A stretch of DNA of 64,000 nt from Aquirufa ecclesiirivi (GTDB lineage Bacteria > Bacteroidota > Bacteroidia > Cytophagales > Spirosomataceae), in assembly GCF_011250515.1 (NCBI RefSeq), contig NZ_JAANOP010000011.1, forward strand, positions 1 through 64,000, in the 5' to 3' direction. Of the stretch, positions 25,878 to 34,498 are shown one piece after another (within the stretch, counting starts at the first letter, position 1; each line of letters begins with the position of its first letter). A program made the translations under genes and the position numbers. The notes under the pieces were generated by a model, which searched no databases, was not told where the DNA came from, and worked only from the letters and a program-made list of their open reading frames with translations.

Positions 25878-26609
25878 ATGTCAAAATTAGGCAAATATTT
25901 AATCTTCCTTGGTAAGCTTTTTACAAATCCTGAGAAATTTAGGGTCTATGTATCTTTGGTGATTCAGGAATGCATGGATATAGGAATCAATTCCTTGTTG
26001 ATTGTCACTATTGTAGCGTCTTTTTTAGGGGCCGTTACTTGTGTGCAAACAGCTGCCAATATGGACAATCCGTTTGTTCCCCAGTATATCATCAGTTTGA
26101 TTGTGCGCGATTCTACCTTATTGGAATTAGGCCCAACCATCACCTGCGTGGTATTGAGCGGAAAAGTGGGCTCTAGCATTGCTGGACAATTAGGTACCAT
26201 GCGCATTACCGAGCAAATTGATGCCTTGGAGGTGATGGGAATCAATTCTCAGTCCTATTTGGTATTACCTAAAATTTTGGCTTCCATCATTACCTTTCCT
26301 ATGTTAGTTACTTTGGCATGTTTCCTAGGTATTTATGGAGGTTATATCGCAGGTTGGTTAACCGGTGCCATTTCTCAGCAAGAGTATATTCACGGTATTC
26401 AATTCAATTTCAAAGGAAATTACATGTTTTTTGCCTTAGTGAAATCCGTGGTATTCGCCTTTTTGATTGCCTCTATCGCTTCATTTCAAGGTTTTTATAC
26501 CAAAGGCGGGGCATATGAAGTAGGAAAAGCAAGTACGGCAGCTGTGACTAATTCTTGTATTGCAGTATTAATTGCTGATTATTTATTGGCCCAATTATTA
26601 GTAGGCTAA
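25878..26609 (+). CDS. MlaE/YrbE-family ABC transporter permease
   Basis: The 243-residue protein has about five transmembrane helices and the family motifs LGAVTCVQTA, RDSTLLELGPTITCVVLSGKVGSSIAGQLGTMRITEQIDALEVMGIN and the C-terminal GGAYEVGKASTAAVTNSCI. Family members are the membrane part of phospholipid transporters (Mla). An open frame reaches 25833, but ATG 25878 gives the usual length and avoids overlap with the divergent SDR. No ATPase (MlaF) or MCE-domain (MlaD) gene follows; the next gene converges with a 4-bp overlap. Confidence 0.88.
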   Translation: MSKLGKYLIFLGKLFTNPEKFRVYVSLVIQECMDIGINSLLIVTIVASFLGAVTCVQTAANMDNPFVPQYIISLIVRDSTLLELGPTITCVVLSGKVGSSIAGQLGTMRITEQIDALEVMGINSQSYLVLPKILASIITFPMLVTLACFLGIYGGYIAGWLTGAISQQEYIHGIQFNFKGNYMFFALVKSVVFAFLIASIASFQGFYTKGGAYEVGKASTAAVTNSCIAVLIADYLLAQLLVG

Positions 26610-27460
26610 ATTCTTTCCATCTTCACTTCTGTTGTCAAACTAGATATGGCGATTCCTCGATAGGTGCCCAAAACGGGTGTGATTTCTTCTGGTAGGCAAG
26701 AGGCCGCCAAAGGAATATGATTTCCTGAGACCACTTCATGTTGGGTTGGATCATAGCCTCTCCAGCCACCACCTGGTAAATAAACTTCCACCCAAGCGTG
26801 TAAATGGTGGGTTTGATTGGGTACATCCACTGGGGCAACCCCAATGTAATAGCCAGAAACAAAGCGAGTGGCTAGGCCCATGGCTCGGCAGAGGGCTGCA
26901 AATAAGACAGCATAATCTCGACAAGAACCTTTTCTGTTTTGTAATGTTATTTCAGGACTATGCGGGGCACCTTCTTCTCGGATTTCGTAGGCAAAGTTTT
27001 GGAATATAAACTCATTGACAGCCGATAAAAATGCAGAAGTATCCCAAAGGACAGCCTTGGCTAATTGCTGAGCACAGGCATCGATATCCGGGCTGATGGC
27101 ATCTTGCGTTAAATATGGACTTAGGGTTCTTTGGTAACTAGGACTGTATTGAAGTGGAAGTTTTTGACTTTCAAAAGGGAAATACACAAAATCAAAAGGA
27201 TTGAATTCAGTGGTTTCTACTACCGCTTCCATGTAAATGCTCAAATGCCTCGTAGGCTGCTTGAAATACAAGATATTTTGAATATTCCCTTCTGGGTCCA
27301 GGTTTTTTGAAATCTGTACGGGCAGCGGTTGTATGTCTAAACTGATGGAGTTGACCGACAGCATAGAGCTTTTTCTGGGATGTAAATACAAGACATGCGG
27401 ATCCAGTGTCACGAGTTCACTATATTGGTAATTCAAACGGTGTTGAATATGTGCGATCAT
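26606..27460 (-). CDS. Transglutaminase-like cysteine protease/amidase
   Basis: The 284-residue protein has an N-terminal bacterial transglutaminase-associated beta domain (about 1-90) and a transglutaminase-like core. Its triad is visible as Cys180 (GSCRDYA), His221 (HLHAWVEV) and Asp237 (YDPT). There is no signal peptide, so it acts in the cytoplasm. It overlaps the Anbu gene by 4 bp and belongs to the Anbu / alpha-E gene group, which comparative genomics has linked to peptide or amide-bond metabolism. The natural substrate is unknown. Confidence 0.88.
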   Translation of the reverse strand: MIAHIQHRLNYQYSELVTLDPHVLYLHPRKSSMLSVNSISLDIQPLPVQISKNLDPEGNIQNILYFKQPTRHLSIYMEAVVETTEFNPFDFVYFPFESQKLPLQYSPSYQRTLSPYLTQDAISPDIDACAQQLAKAVLWDTSAFLSAVNEFIFQNFAYEIREEGAPHSPEITLQNRKGSCRDYAVLFAALCRAMGLATRFVSGYYIGVAPVDVPNQTHHLHAWVEVYLPGGGWRGYDPTQHEVVSGNHIPLAASCLPEEITPVLGTYRGIAISSLTTEVKMERI

Positions 27461-28191
27461 GCCGGCTTGGGGCTAAAAGAAATGAGGTTTTCCATCCATT
27501 TTTCGTCGATTCCTTCCAATGAATTGCGCAAGGCGATATTCCAATCATCGGAAATGCTTTGCATATCTTCTTTGCTTAATCGGATCTCTTTGGCATGAAA
27601 ACTGTTTTTTTCATAGACCACCACATCAATGGGATAATCCACGTCATTGGAACTTACTTGCGTGGCATCAAAAGATAGAAAACCCATTTTTAGGGCATCT
27701 TTTAAGGATGTTTCTGCGGTAAGATTACGGTTTAGCAAAGGCTTGCCATAATTGGAATTGCCAATGATTTGGTATTTCAATCCTTCATTGATTTCAATCC
27801 AATTTCCTTCTGGGAAAATTAAAAAGAGCTTATGTTCTTTATCTTGACTCATTTGACCACCCACCAGAGCATGGAGATTAAAATGGTATCCTTCTTTTTC
27901 CAGTGAATCCCGATCTTCGGAAGCTACTTTTTTAAGCATATTACCAAAAGCCGTAGCAGCCTCAAACATAAAGTCATAACTCGCTTCTTCCTTTTCAATG
28001 GCTTGATTGAAATAGGTGACTGCTTTATCACGCACGGAGCGTAAACCAGCTGTCATGATAAATAAACTATGTTTTTGTACTTCGTGTATGGAGATTTTTT
28101 TATTCGAGTAAACTTCGTTTCCAGCTGTAATTCGGGTATCGGCAATCGCTACTAAACCTTCTTTAACCTTAATTCCTAGGCAAAATGTCAT
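27457..28191 (-). CDS. Anbu-type proteasome-like peptidase
   Basis: A 244-residue Ntn-hydrolase of the Anbu (BPH) family, a bacterial relative of 20S proteasome beta subunits and HslV. The frame is open from ATG 28200, but starting at ATG 28191 gives MTFCLGIKV. Removal of the initiator Met would then expose the catalytic N-terminal Thr, as the family requires, and ADTRITAG (Asp about 18) follows as expected. The start at 28200 would add three residues and block the active site. It lies with transglutaminase (4-bp overlap) and alpha-E genes. Confidence 0.88.
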   Translation of the reverse strand: MTFCLGIKVKEGLVAIADTRITAGNEVYSNKKISIHEVQKHSLFIMTAGLRSVRDKAVTYFNQAIEKEEASYDFMFEAATAFGNMLKKVASEDRDSLEKEGYHFNLHALVGGQMSQDKEHKLFLIFPEGNWIEINEGLKYQIIGNSNYGKPLLNRNLTAETSLKDALKMGFLSFDATQVSSNDVDYPIDVVVYEKNSFHAKEIRLSKEDMQSISDDWNIALRNSLEGIDEKWMENLISFSPKPA

Positions 28192-28214
28192 GTGATTCAA
28201 ATCAAAAATGTGCT

Positions 28215-28222
28215 CAAAAATA
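28215..28222 (-). promoter_or_regulatory. Promoter -7 box for the Anbu gene
   Basis: TATTTTTG on the minus strand, a full TAnnTTTG match, lies between the alpha-E stop and the Anbu start. It suggests that Anbu and transglutaminase can be transcribed separately from alpha-E. Confidence 0.45.
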
Positions 28223-28245
28223 CAAATTTTAAACGAAGGCTAGTC

Positions 28246-29208
28246 TTAGTTGACCGGTTTAAGGTCAAAATAGGTATTGAAAATAGTTTCTCCTACCTCG
28301 TTATTTTTGATTTGAAAATTATCTAAATATTGATGTAGCCCCGTATTTAAGATGTCATCAATCTCCGTGAATTCAACTTCAGAAAGAAGTTTGGATAGTT
28401 TCTTCTCGGCAGGATTAGAAAATCCATTGTCGGAAGAGGTCCCTGAAATGTCATAGAGCGAAGACTGGGCTTCTTTCAAGCAATGAACCACCGAGCGAGG
28501 AAAGTTTTTGTCCAAAATTAAAAACTCCACAATGTGCGTTGGGTTAACCACCTTGTACTGCTGACGAAACATGTTATAAGCCGATACCGACTTTAATACA
28601 GCTGACCAAAGCAATAAGTCCAATGGAGAACCAATTTCATTGACATCCGGTAAAAGTGTAAAATATTTTACGTCCAAAAAACGTGTGGTTTTGTCGGCCC
28701 GCTCCAGCAATTTGCCCAATTGTCCAAAATGCCAAGCTTCACCTCGAGTAATAGTGGAATCAACAATGCCGTAAAATAGCTGACTGCCTGATTTGATTTC
28801 TTCTAGAAAGCCTTGGTAGCGAGAAATTTCCCAGTTTTTACTTCCTTCTACCTTGTCTTTTACTTTCCAATAGATTTGGTTGACATATTCCCACATCTCC
28901 TTGGAAATACTTTCTCGAATGGTACGTGCATTTTCACGGGCGCAATAAAGACAGGAAATAATGGAGTTAGGGTTTTTAATATCAAATGTCATGTAGTGCA
29001 ATACGTTCTCGCGACTGGCCTCCGAATAATGCTCAAAGAAATTAAAATGATCGGCTGTAGCCACAATGAGCGGTTCCCATTGTTCGGGAACATTGGGAGG
29101 AAGGTCTAAAGCAAGGTTGAAATTCACCGAGATAAAGCGGGCATAATTATCCGCTCTTTCAATGTATCGATTCATCCAGTATATGGAATTAGCTACACGA
29201 CTTAACAT
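28246..29208 (-). CDS. Alpha-E domain protein
   Basis: The 320-residue all-alpha protein begins with the family signature MLSRVANSIYWMNRYIERADNYARF. It has further conserved helices such as ENARTIRESISKEMWEYVNQIYW and GEAWHFGQLGKLLERADKTTRFLDVKY. Alpha-E proteins occur with transglutaminases, Anbu and circularly permuted ATP-grasp ligases. Their molecular role is unknown. The ATP-grasp partner normally found next to it is not in this window. The start at 29208 faces pyrD across a 182-bp spacer. Confidence 0.9.
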   Translation of the reverse strand: MLSRVANSIYWMNRYIERADNYARFISVNFNLALDLPPNVPEQWEPLIVATADHFNFFEHYSEASRENVLHYMTFDIKNPNSIISCLYCARENARTIRESISKEMWEYVNQIYWKVKDKVEGSKNWEISRYQGFLEEIKSGSQLFYGIVDSTITRGEAWHFGQLGKLLERADKTTRFLDVKYFTLLPDVNEIGSPLDLLLWSAVLKSVSAYNMFRQQYKVVNPTHIVEFLILDKNFPRSVVHCLKEAQSSLYDISGTSSDNGFSNPAEKKLSKLLSEVEFTEIDDILNTGLHQYLDNFQIKNNEVGETIFNTYFDLKPVN

Positions 29209-29362
29209 AGGCTTTTATATTTATTAAATGCTTGATATTACGAATGATATTTAAAATTAGCCTTTTTTTTAAGAGTAGCAATTGAGCTAGGAAGAAAATT
29301 GAATTTGGCGACAAAATTTGGATTTTATGGAGAAGATTTTCCTCAATCTAGCCCATTTTTTG

Positions 29363-29370
29363 TATTTTTG
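29363..29370 (+). promoter_or_regulatory. Possible pyrD promoter -7 box
   Basis: TATTTTTG, a full TAnnTTTG match, lies 20 bp upstream of the pyrD start. I see no convincing -33 TTG at the ideal distance. Confidence 0.45.
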
Positions 29371-29390
29371 AGGTAAATTAAATTCCTTCT

Positions 29391-30425
29391 ATGATTTATC
29401 AATTCATCATTAAGCCCCTCTTATTTTTGTTGAGTCCTGAAAAAGCTCATTATGTGGTGGCTGACAGTTTACGTTGGATGATGAAAATTCCTGGAGTGAA
29501 ATCCATCTTTCGTTCCTTGTTTCAGTTGGAAGATCCCCGATTAGAAAGGACGGTTTTTGGTATAAAATTTCCTAACCCTGTGGGTCTAGCGGCAGGATTT
29601 GATAAAAATGCTTCTTTGGTGGATGAGTTTTCTAATTTGGGTTTTGGCTTCATCGAAGTGGGAACAGTTACTCCTAAAGCACAGGATGGCAACCTTCAGC
29701 CGCGTTTATTCCGTTTACCAGCCGATCATGCGCTAATCAATCGCATGGGATTTAATAATGAAGGATTGGATGCCATGAAAGCACGCTTGGCGAAGCGAAC
29801 ATCCAAGGTAATCGTCGGGGGAAATTTGGGTAAGAATAAAATAACGCCCAATGAATTGGCCGAGGAAGATTATTGCTTAGGATTTGAAGCTTTGTTTGAT
29901 GTTGTGGATTATTTTGTAGTGAATGTAAGTTCTCCCAATACCCCCAATCTGCGTGATTTACAGGAGAAGGAACCGCTCAAGAAATTATTGAGTCGATTAC
30001 AATCCTTGAATGCACTTAAACCTAGCCCCAAGCCAATTTTATTAAAAATTGCCCCTGATTTGTCCAATGCTCAATTGGATGATGTTTTGGAAATAGTTCA
30101 AGAGACGAATTTGGCAGGAATTATTGCGACCAATACTACGCTTTCTCGAGAAGGATTGCAATCGGATCCTAGCCTAAGTAAAGAAATGGGAGGTTTGAGT
30201 GGGAAGCCATTGACCCAGCGTTCTACGGAAGTGATTGCCTATTTGTATCAACATTCTAACGGTAAAATACCCATTATAGGAGTAGGAGGGATACATTCTG
30301 CCAAAGATGCCTTGGATAAGTTGAGGGCAGGAGCTAGCTTGGTTCAGGTTTATACGGGTTTTGTGTATGAAGGCCCAAGTTTAGTCAAAAAAATCAATCA
30401 AGGAATCATTCAATCGGGTCTATAA
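29391..30425 (+). CDS. pyrD: Dihydroorotate dehydrogenase (quinone), class 2
   Basis: Oxidises dihydroorotate to orotate in pyrimidine synthesis and passes electrons to quinone at the inner membrane. The 344-residue protein has the N-terminal amphipathic membrane-anchoring region of class 2 enzymes (about 1-40). The FMN barrel carries [30 protein letters not shown], the catalytic-serine segment [15 protein letters not shown] and the phosphate-binding IGVGGI and QVYTGF motifs. It is a single gene with its own promoter, ending 63 bp before ftsK. Confidence 0.95.
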   Translation: MIYQFIIKPLLFLLSPEKAHYVVADSLRWMMKIPGVKSIFRSLFQLEDPRLERTVFGIKFPNPVGLAAGFDKNASLVDEFSNLGFGFIEVGTVTPKAQDGNLQPRLFRLPADHALINRMGFNNEGLDAMKARLAKRTSKVIVGGNLGKNKITPNELAEEDYCLGFEALFDVVDYFVVNVSSPNTPNLRDLQEKEPLKKLLSRLQSLNALKPSPKPILLKIAPDLSNAQLDDVLEIVQETNLAGIIATNTTLSREGLQSDPSLSKEMGGLSGKPLTQRSTEVIAYLYQHSNGKIPIIGVGGIHSAKDALDKLRAGASLVQVYTGFVYEGPSLVKKINQGIIQSGL

Positions 30426-30488
30426 AAATGATTTTGTAAATCGAATCAAAAAAGCGAAATTTACAGATAGCATTCATCCTACACCTTT

Positions 30489-32960
30489 ATGGCCAAAAAG
30501 ATTACTAGTCCTAGCAATACCCTCCAACTGAATTTTGAGAAGGATAGCAACAAGGAATCTGTAAAGAGGAGTGAATTGTCGGGCCGTATCCGACTTATTG
30601 TCGCTAGTTTTTTATTCTTAACCGGTATTTTATTATTTGTAGCGTTTATTTCCAACTTCTTTATGGGAGTGGCGGATCAAAGTGAAGTAGAACGTAGCAC
30701 GCTTGATGTCATAGATGGTTCTGACATACCTGTGAAAAATTTGGCGGGTCTTTTAGGAGCTAAAATTGCGCACTTTTTCTTGTTTAGAACCTTTGGTTGG
30801 TCATCTGTCTTGTTGATTCCCTTGTTCTTATTATCGGCCTTAAAAGTGGGTTATCGCAAAGAAATATATTCCGTAGACCGTCTATCTTGGCAAGTCCTCT
30901 TTTATGTGATTTGGGGTAGTTTGGTAGCTGGTTTTTTATCCTATCAATTGGATTTACCGCATTCCTTAGGTGGAGGCGTTGGGTTTTTCTTGAATGAAAA
31001 GCTGCATCAATTGATTGGCTACATGTCCATTTTTGTGATTTTGTTCGCAGGTTTGGTTTTCATGATCTTATTCTATCAGTTAAACCCTAAACCTAAAGCG
31101 CAACCTTTGGCTGATGCATCTCAGGCAGATGAAGGAGCTCAAGCACCTTTGGTTCCTAATGCGGAGGATGCCTTGTTTGAAGAAGATTTGTTTGACGAGG
31201 ATCCTAGTATACATGTTGATAATGATGATCTCGAGAAATTTAGACCCATTGTTCCTCCTTTAAAGTTGAATGCAGACGCAGAGGAGCTTGAATTAGATGA
31301 AGAATTGTCGACACAAGAAGTTCCAGAAGCACCAGTAGAAGATTTAACCTTTACCTATAAAGTTGCGGAAGTAGACCCTAATGCCCCGGTAGAAGAGGTG
31401 GAAGAACTGACTACGGAAACAAAGGCCAACGATTTAGTGGCTCAGTTTGGATTATATGACCCAACGGCTGATTTACCGAAGTACCAATACCCAACCTTGG
31501 ATTTACTGAAAGAGTATGATGTGAAAAATCAGACGACACAAGTAACCATGGATGAGTTGAAAGAGAATAAGGAGAAGATTGTAGAAACACTTCAGTACTA
31601 TGGCATTGGTATTTCTAAGATTGAAGCGACCATTGGGCCTACGGTGACTTTGTATGAGATTGTTCCTAAAGCAGGAGTTCGAGTAAGTAAGATTACGTCT
31701 TTGGAAGATGATTTATCGCTTTCCTTGGCCGCGATGGGGGTTCGTATTATTGGCCAAATGCCTGGAAAGAATACCATTGGTATAGAAGTAGCGAATAAGA
31801 ATCGTGAAATGGTACCTGTGCGGGCGGTGATTGGTTCAGAGAAATTCCAAAAGTCGAACTTCGACTTACCTGTAACGCTTGGAAAGACCATTTCCAATGA
31901 GATTTTTGTGGCTGATTTAGCCAAGATGCCTCACTTATTGATGGCAGGAGCGACAGGTCAAGGTAAGTCGGTTGGTTTGAATATGTTATTGACCTCACTT
32001 ATTTACAAGAAGCACCCAGCTACCTTGAAGTTTGTGTTGGTAGACCCTAAGAAGGTGGAATTGTCCTTATTTAATAAGTTAGAAAGACACTTTCTAGCTT
32101 GTCTTCCTGATTCCGAAGAAGCGATTATTACCGATACTAAAAAGGTAGTGAGCACCTTGAATTCTTTGTGTAAGGAAATGGACTTAAGGTATGATAAGTT
32201 GAAAGATGCAGGCTGTCGTAATATCAAAGAATACAACCATAAGTTCATTAATCGTCGTTTGAACCCCAATGATCACGACTTCATGCCTTATATTGTGTTG
32301 GTGATAGATGAGTTGGCCGACTTGATGTTAACCGCTGGAAAAGAGGTGGAGCATCCTATCGCTCGTTTGGCACAATTAGCTCGTGCTATTGGTATTCACT
32401 TAGTCGTGGCCACCCAGCGCCCATCGGTGAATGTCATTACGGGAACTATAAAAGCTAATTTTCCGGCACGTTTATCCTTTAAGGTTATGTCGAAGATTGA
32501 CTCCAGAACGATTTTGGATGCGGGGGGAGCGGATCAATTGGTTGGACAAGGGGATATGTTATTATCTATGGGTTCTGAGGTGATTCGTTTGCAATGTGCT
32601 TTTGTGGATACGCCTGAGGTAGAAGAGATTTGTGAGTTTATAGGTAATCAGCAAGGCTATGCTTCGGCTTATTTATTGCCTGAGCCTGATTCGGAAGAGA
32701 CAGGTGGCCAAGAGCGTGGCGATATGGATTTGAGCAATCGTGATTCCTTTTTTGATGAAGCAGCTAGGTTGGTGGTGATGCATCAGCAAGGTTCTACATC
32801 TTTGATACAGCGTAAGTTGAAATTGGGCTATAATCGAGCAGGAAGGTTGATTGATCAGTTAGAAGCCGCAGGTATAGTAGGCTCATTTGGTGGATCTAAG
32901 GCCCGTGACGTTTTAGTTAAGAGTGAAACAGAATTGGAAGAGATATTGAGAAATTTATAA
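30489..32960 (+). CDS. ftsK: DNA translocase FtsK
   Basis: A membrane-anchored ATP-driven DNA pump that couples division to chromosome segregation and activates XerCD. The 823-residue protein has N-terminal transmembrane helices (about 37-60, 95-115, 128-150, 170-195) and an acidic Glu/Asp/Pro/Ala linker (about 205-320). The motor has its Walker A at GATGQGKS (487-494) and Walker B at IVLVIDELADLM. A C-terminal gamma winged helix follows (about 755-820, RKLKLGYNRAGRLIDQLEAAGIVG). The shorter linker than in E. coli is normal for the phylum. The LolA-like gene follows 7 bp later. Confidence 0.95.
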   Translation: MAKKITSPSNTLQLNFEKDSNKESVKRSELSGRIRLIVASFLFLTGILLFVAFISNFFMGVADQSEVERSTLDVIDGSDIPVKNLAGLLGAKIAHFFLFRTFGWSSVLLIPLFLLSALKVGYRKEIYSVDRLSWQVLFYVIWGSLVAGFLSYQLDLPHSLGGGVGFFLNEKLHQLIGYMSIFVILFAGLVFMILFYQLNPKPKAQPLADASQADEGAQAPLVPNAEDALFEEDLFDEDPSIHVDNDDLEKFRPIVPPLKLNADAEELELDEELSTQEVPEAPVEDLTFTYKVAEVDPNAPVEEVEELTTETKANDLVAQFGLYDPTADLPKYQYPTLDLLKEYDVKNQTTQVTMDELKENKEKIVETLQYYGIGISKIEATIGPTVTLYEIVPKAGVRVSKITSLEDDLSLSLAAMGVRIIGQMPGKNTIGIEVANKNREMVPVRAVIGSEKFQKSNFDLPVTLGKTISNEIFVADLAKMPHLLMAGATGQGKSVGLNMLLTSLIYKKHPATLKFVLVDPKKVELSLFNKLERHFLACLPDSEEAIITDTKKVVSTLNSLCKEMDLRYDKLKDAGCRNIKEYNHKFINRRLNPNDHDFMPYIVLVIDELADLMLTAGKEVEHPIARLAQLARAIGIHLVVATQRPSVNVITGTIKANFPARLSFKVMSKIDSRTILDAGGADQLVGQGDMLLSMGSEVIRLQCAFVDTPEVEEICEFIGNQQGYASAYLLPEPDSEETGGQERGDMDLSNRDSFFDEAARLVVMHQQGSTSLIQRKLKLGYNRAGRLIDQLEAAGIVGSFGGSKARDVLVKSETELEEILRNL

Positions 32961-32967
32961 CATAACC

Positions 32968-33576
32968 ATGAAGAAATTTATAGCTATTATTGCTGGAGTA
33001 TGTATGAGTACCTTCAGCTTTGCACAAGCTTCTAAAGCGATTAGTTACATCGACGGGATGCAAAAAAAGTATAAAGCGATGTCGTCTTTTGCGGCGAGCT
33101 TTTCTTATGCCACGGATGGTGGCGCACCCATGAGTGGATCCATTTCTGTGAAAGGAACTAAATTTCGTTTAAAGACCGCTGGACAAGAGATTTTTAATAA
33201 TGGCAAGGAAGTATCTACCTACATCAAAGAAATCAATGAGGTAAACGTTTCGGCCTTTGATCCGGCAGATAATGACTTGAATCCAGCTAAGATTTACTCC
33301 TTTGATAAAAAAGCGTATAAAATTTCATTAGCAGGAGAAGCTGGTTCAATCGCTACCATAGACATGATGCCTACTTCTAAAAGTGCACAAATGCAGAAAA
33401 TCAGCATTAAGATTAATAAAGCTGATAAATCGGTAAAGGAATGGACGATCATCAATAAAGCAGGTAAGAAACAGAATTTCAAGGTGCTAAAAATTGAATC
33501 TAAATCTTTGGATGACAAGTACTTTACTTTCGATAAAAAGCAATACCCTGGGGTGGAGGTGAATGACCTTAGGTAA
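32968..33576 (+). CDS. LolA-like outer-membrane lipoprotein carrier protein
   Basis: The 202-residue periplasmic protein has a signal peptide ending at TFSFAQ (residue about 20). A LolA-like half-barrel follows: MQKKYKAMSSFAASFSY, GSISVKGTKFRLKTAGQEIFNNGKEVSTYIKEINEV and the C-terminal DDKYFTFDKKQYPGVEVNDLR. LolA carries lipoproteins from the inner to the outer membrane. It follows ftsK by 7 bp, a placement common in Bacteroidota, and ends ahead of a strong terminator. Confidence 0.85.
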   Translation: MKKFIAIIAGVCMSTFSFAQASKAISYIDGMQKKYKAMSSFAASFSYATDGGAPMSGSISVKGTKFRLKTAGQEIFNNGKEVSTYIKEINEVNVSAFDPADNDLNPAKIYSFDKKAYKISLAGEAGSIATIDMMPTSKSAQMQKISIKINKADKSVKEWTIINKAGKKQNFKVLKIESKSLDDKYFTFDKKQYPGVEVNDLR

Positions 33577-33641
33577 ATTGTGAATGATGAATTGTAAATG
33601 GTAAATGATTTCGAATTGTAGTATTACCTTATACAGAAATT

Positions 33642-33670
33642 AAAAAAGCCCTGAATTTCAGGGCTTTTTT
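33642..33670. terminator. Bidirectional Rho-independent terminator
   Basis: AAAAAAGCCCTGA-ATT-TCAGGGCTTTTTT: a perfect GC stem with A and T runs on both sides, between the convergent lolA-like and purQ genes. It can serve both strands. Confidence 0.9.
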
Positions 33671-33764
33671 GTTATGTAGTGTATGGGATATTATTGTTTT
33701 ATTTCAAATGAATTATAAGCCTAATGCTTCCATCACTTATAATTTATCATTTACAATTTACCAT

Positions 33765-34442
33765 TTACAACACCAGTTGCTTCAATATTTCCAATCCATC
33801 AATATTCGCTAAATCTGGATCAGCAGCGCGCTCAGGGTGTGGCATCATACCGATCACATTACGACTCGCATTGCAAATTCCTGCGATATTAAATAAACTG
33901 CCATTCGGGTTAGCCGCATCGCTTACTTGGCCATTTTCATCACAGTAGTAAAATAAGACTTGATCATGGGCTTTTAAATCTTCCAAGGTCTTTTCATCTG
34001 CGAAATAACGTCCTTCTGCATGCGCAATCGGTATTTTATAAGCCTTATTTAGGTCCAAAGACTGTGTGATCAAGGATTGGTTGGTCGCAGCCTTTAAGTA
34101 GATGTTCTTTGAAATGAATTTTTGTGAATTATTTCTCAATAACACACCGGGCAATAAGTGCGCTTCCACTAATACTTGGAATCCATTGCAAATACCCATC
34201 AAATATCCACCATCATTGGCATGCTTAATGACATTGTCCATGATCGGAGAAAAGCGGGCAATAGCACCAGAACGTAGGTAGTCGCCATACGAGAATCCAC
34301 CCGGTAAAATGATGAAATCACAGTTTTGAAGACTGGTTTCTTTATGCCAAAGCTTCACAGCTTGATGACCTAAACTTTCAATGACCCCTACGGTATCATC
34401 ATCACAATTGGAACCAGGAAAGACTACTACGCCAAATTTCAT
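33765..34442 (-). CDS. purQ: Phosphoribosylformylglycinamidine synthase, glutaminase subunit
   Basis: Supplies ammonia for the fourth step of purine synthesis. The 225-residue class I glutamine amidotransferase has FPGSNCDDDT near the start, the oxyanion PGGFSYGDYLR and the nucleophile Cys85 in GICNGFQ. The His-Glu pair is in MMPHPERA. It is a separate subunit, so PurL and PurS (small type) are expected elsewhere. Its 3' end lies next to simple AATTTACCATTTACAA repeats at 33740-33775. Confidence 0.95.
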   Translation of the reverse strand: MKFGVVVFPGSNCDDDTVGVIESLGHQAVKLWHKETSLQNCDFIILPGGFSYGDYLRSGAIARFSPIMDNVIKHANDGGYLMGICNGFQVLVEAHLLPGVLLRNNSQKFISKNIYLKAATNQSLITQSLDLNKAYKIPIAHAEGRYFADEKTLEDLKAHDQVLFYYCDENGQVSDAANPNGSLFNIAGICNASRNVIGMMPHPERAADPDLANIDGLEILKQLVL

Positions 34443-34465
34443 AAGATGCTATTAAATATTGACCG

Positions 34466-34473
34466 CAAAAATA
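34466..34473 (-). promoter_or_regulatory. purQ promoter -7 box inside a hairpin
   Basis: TATTTTTG on the minus strand, 24 bp upstream of purQ. The box is flanked by a 5-bp inverted repeat (ACCGC...GCGGT), which could fold or bind a regulator. Confidence 0.45.
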
Positions 34474-34498
34474 GCGGTTTTTGTTCAGAATTCCCCGA

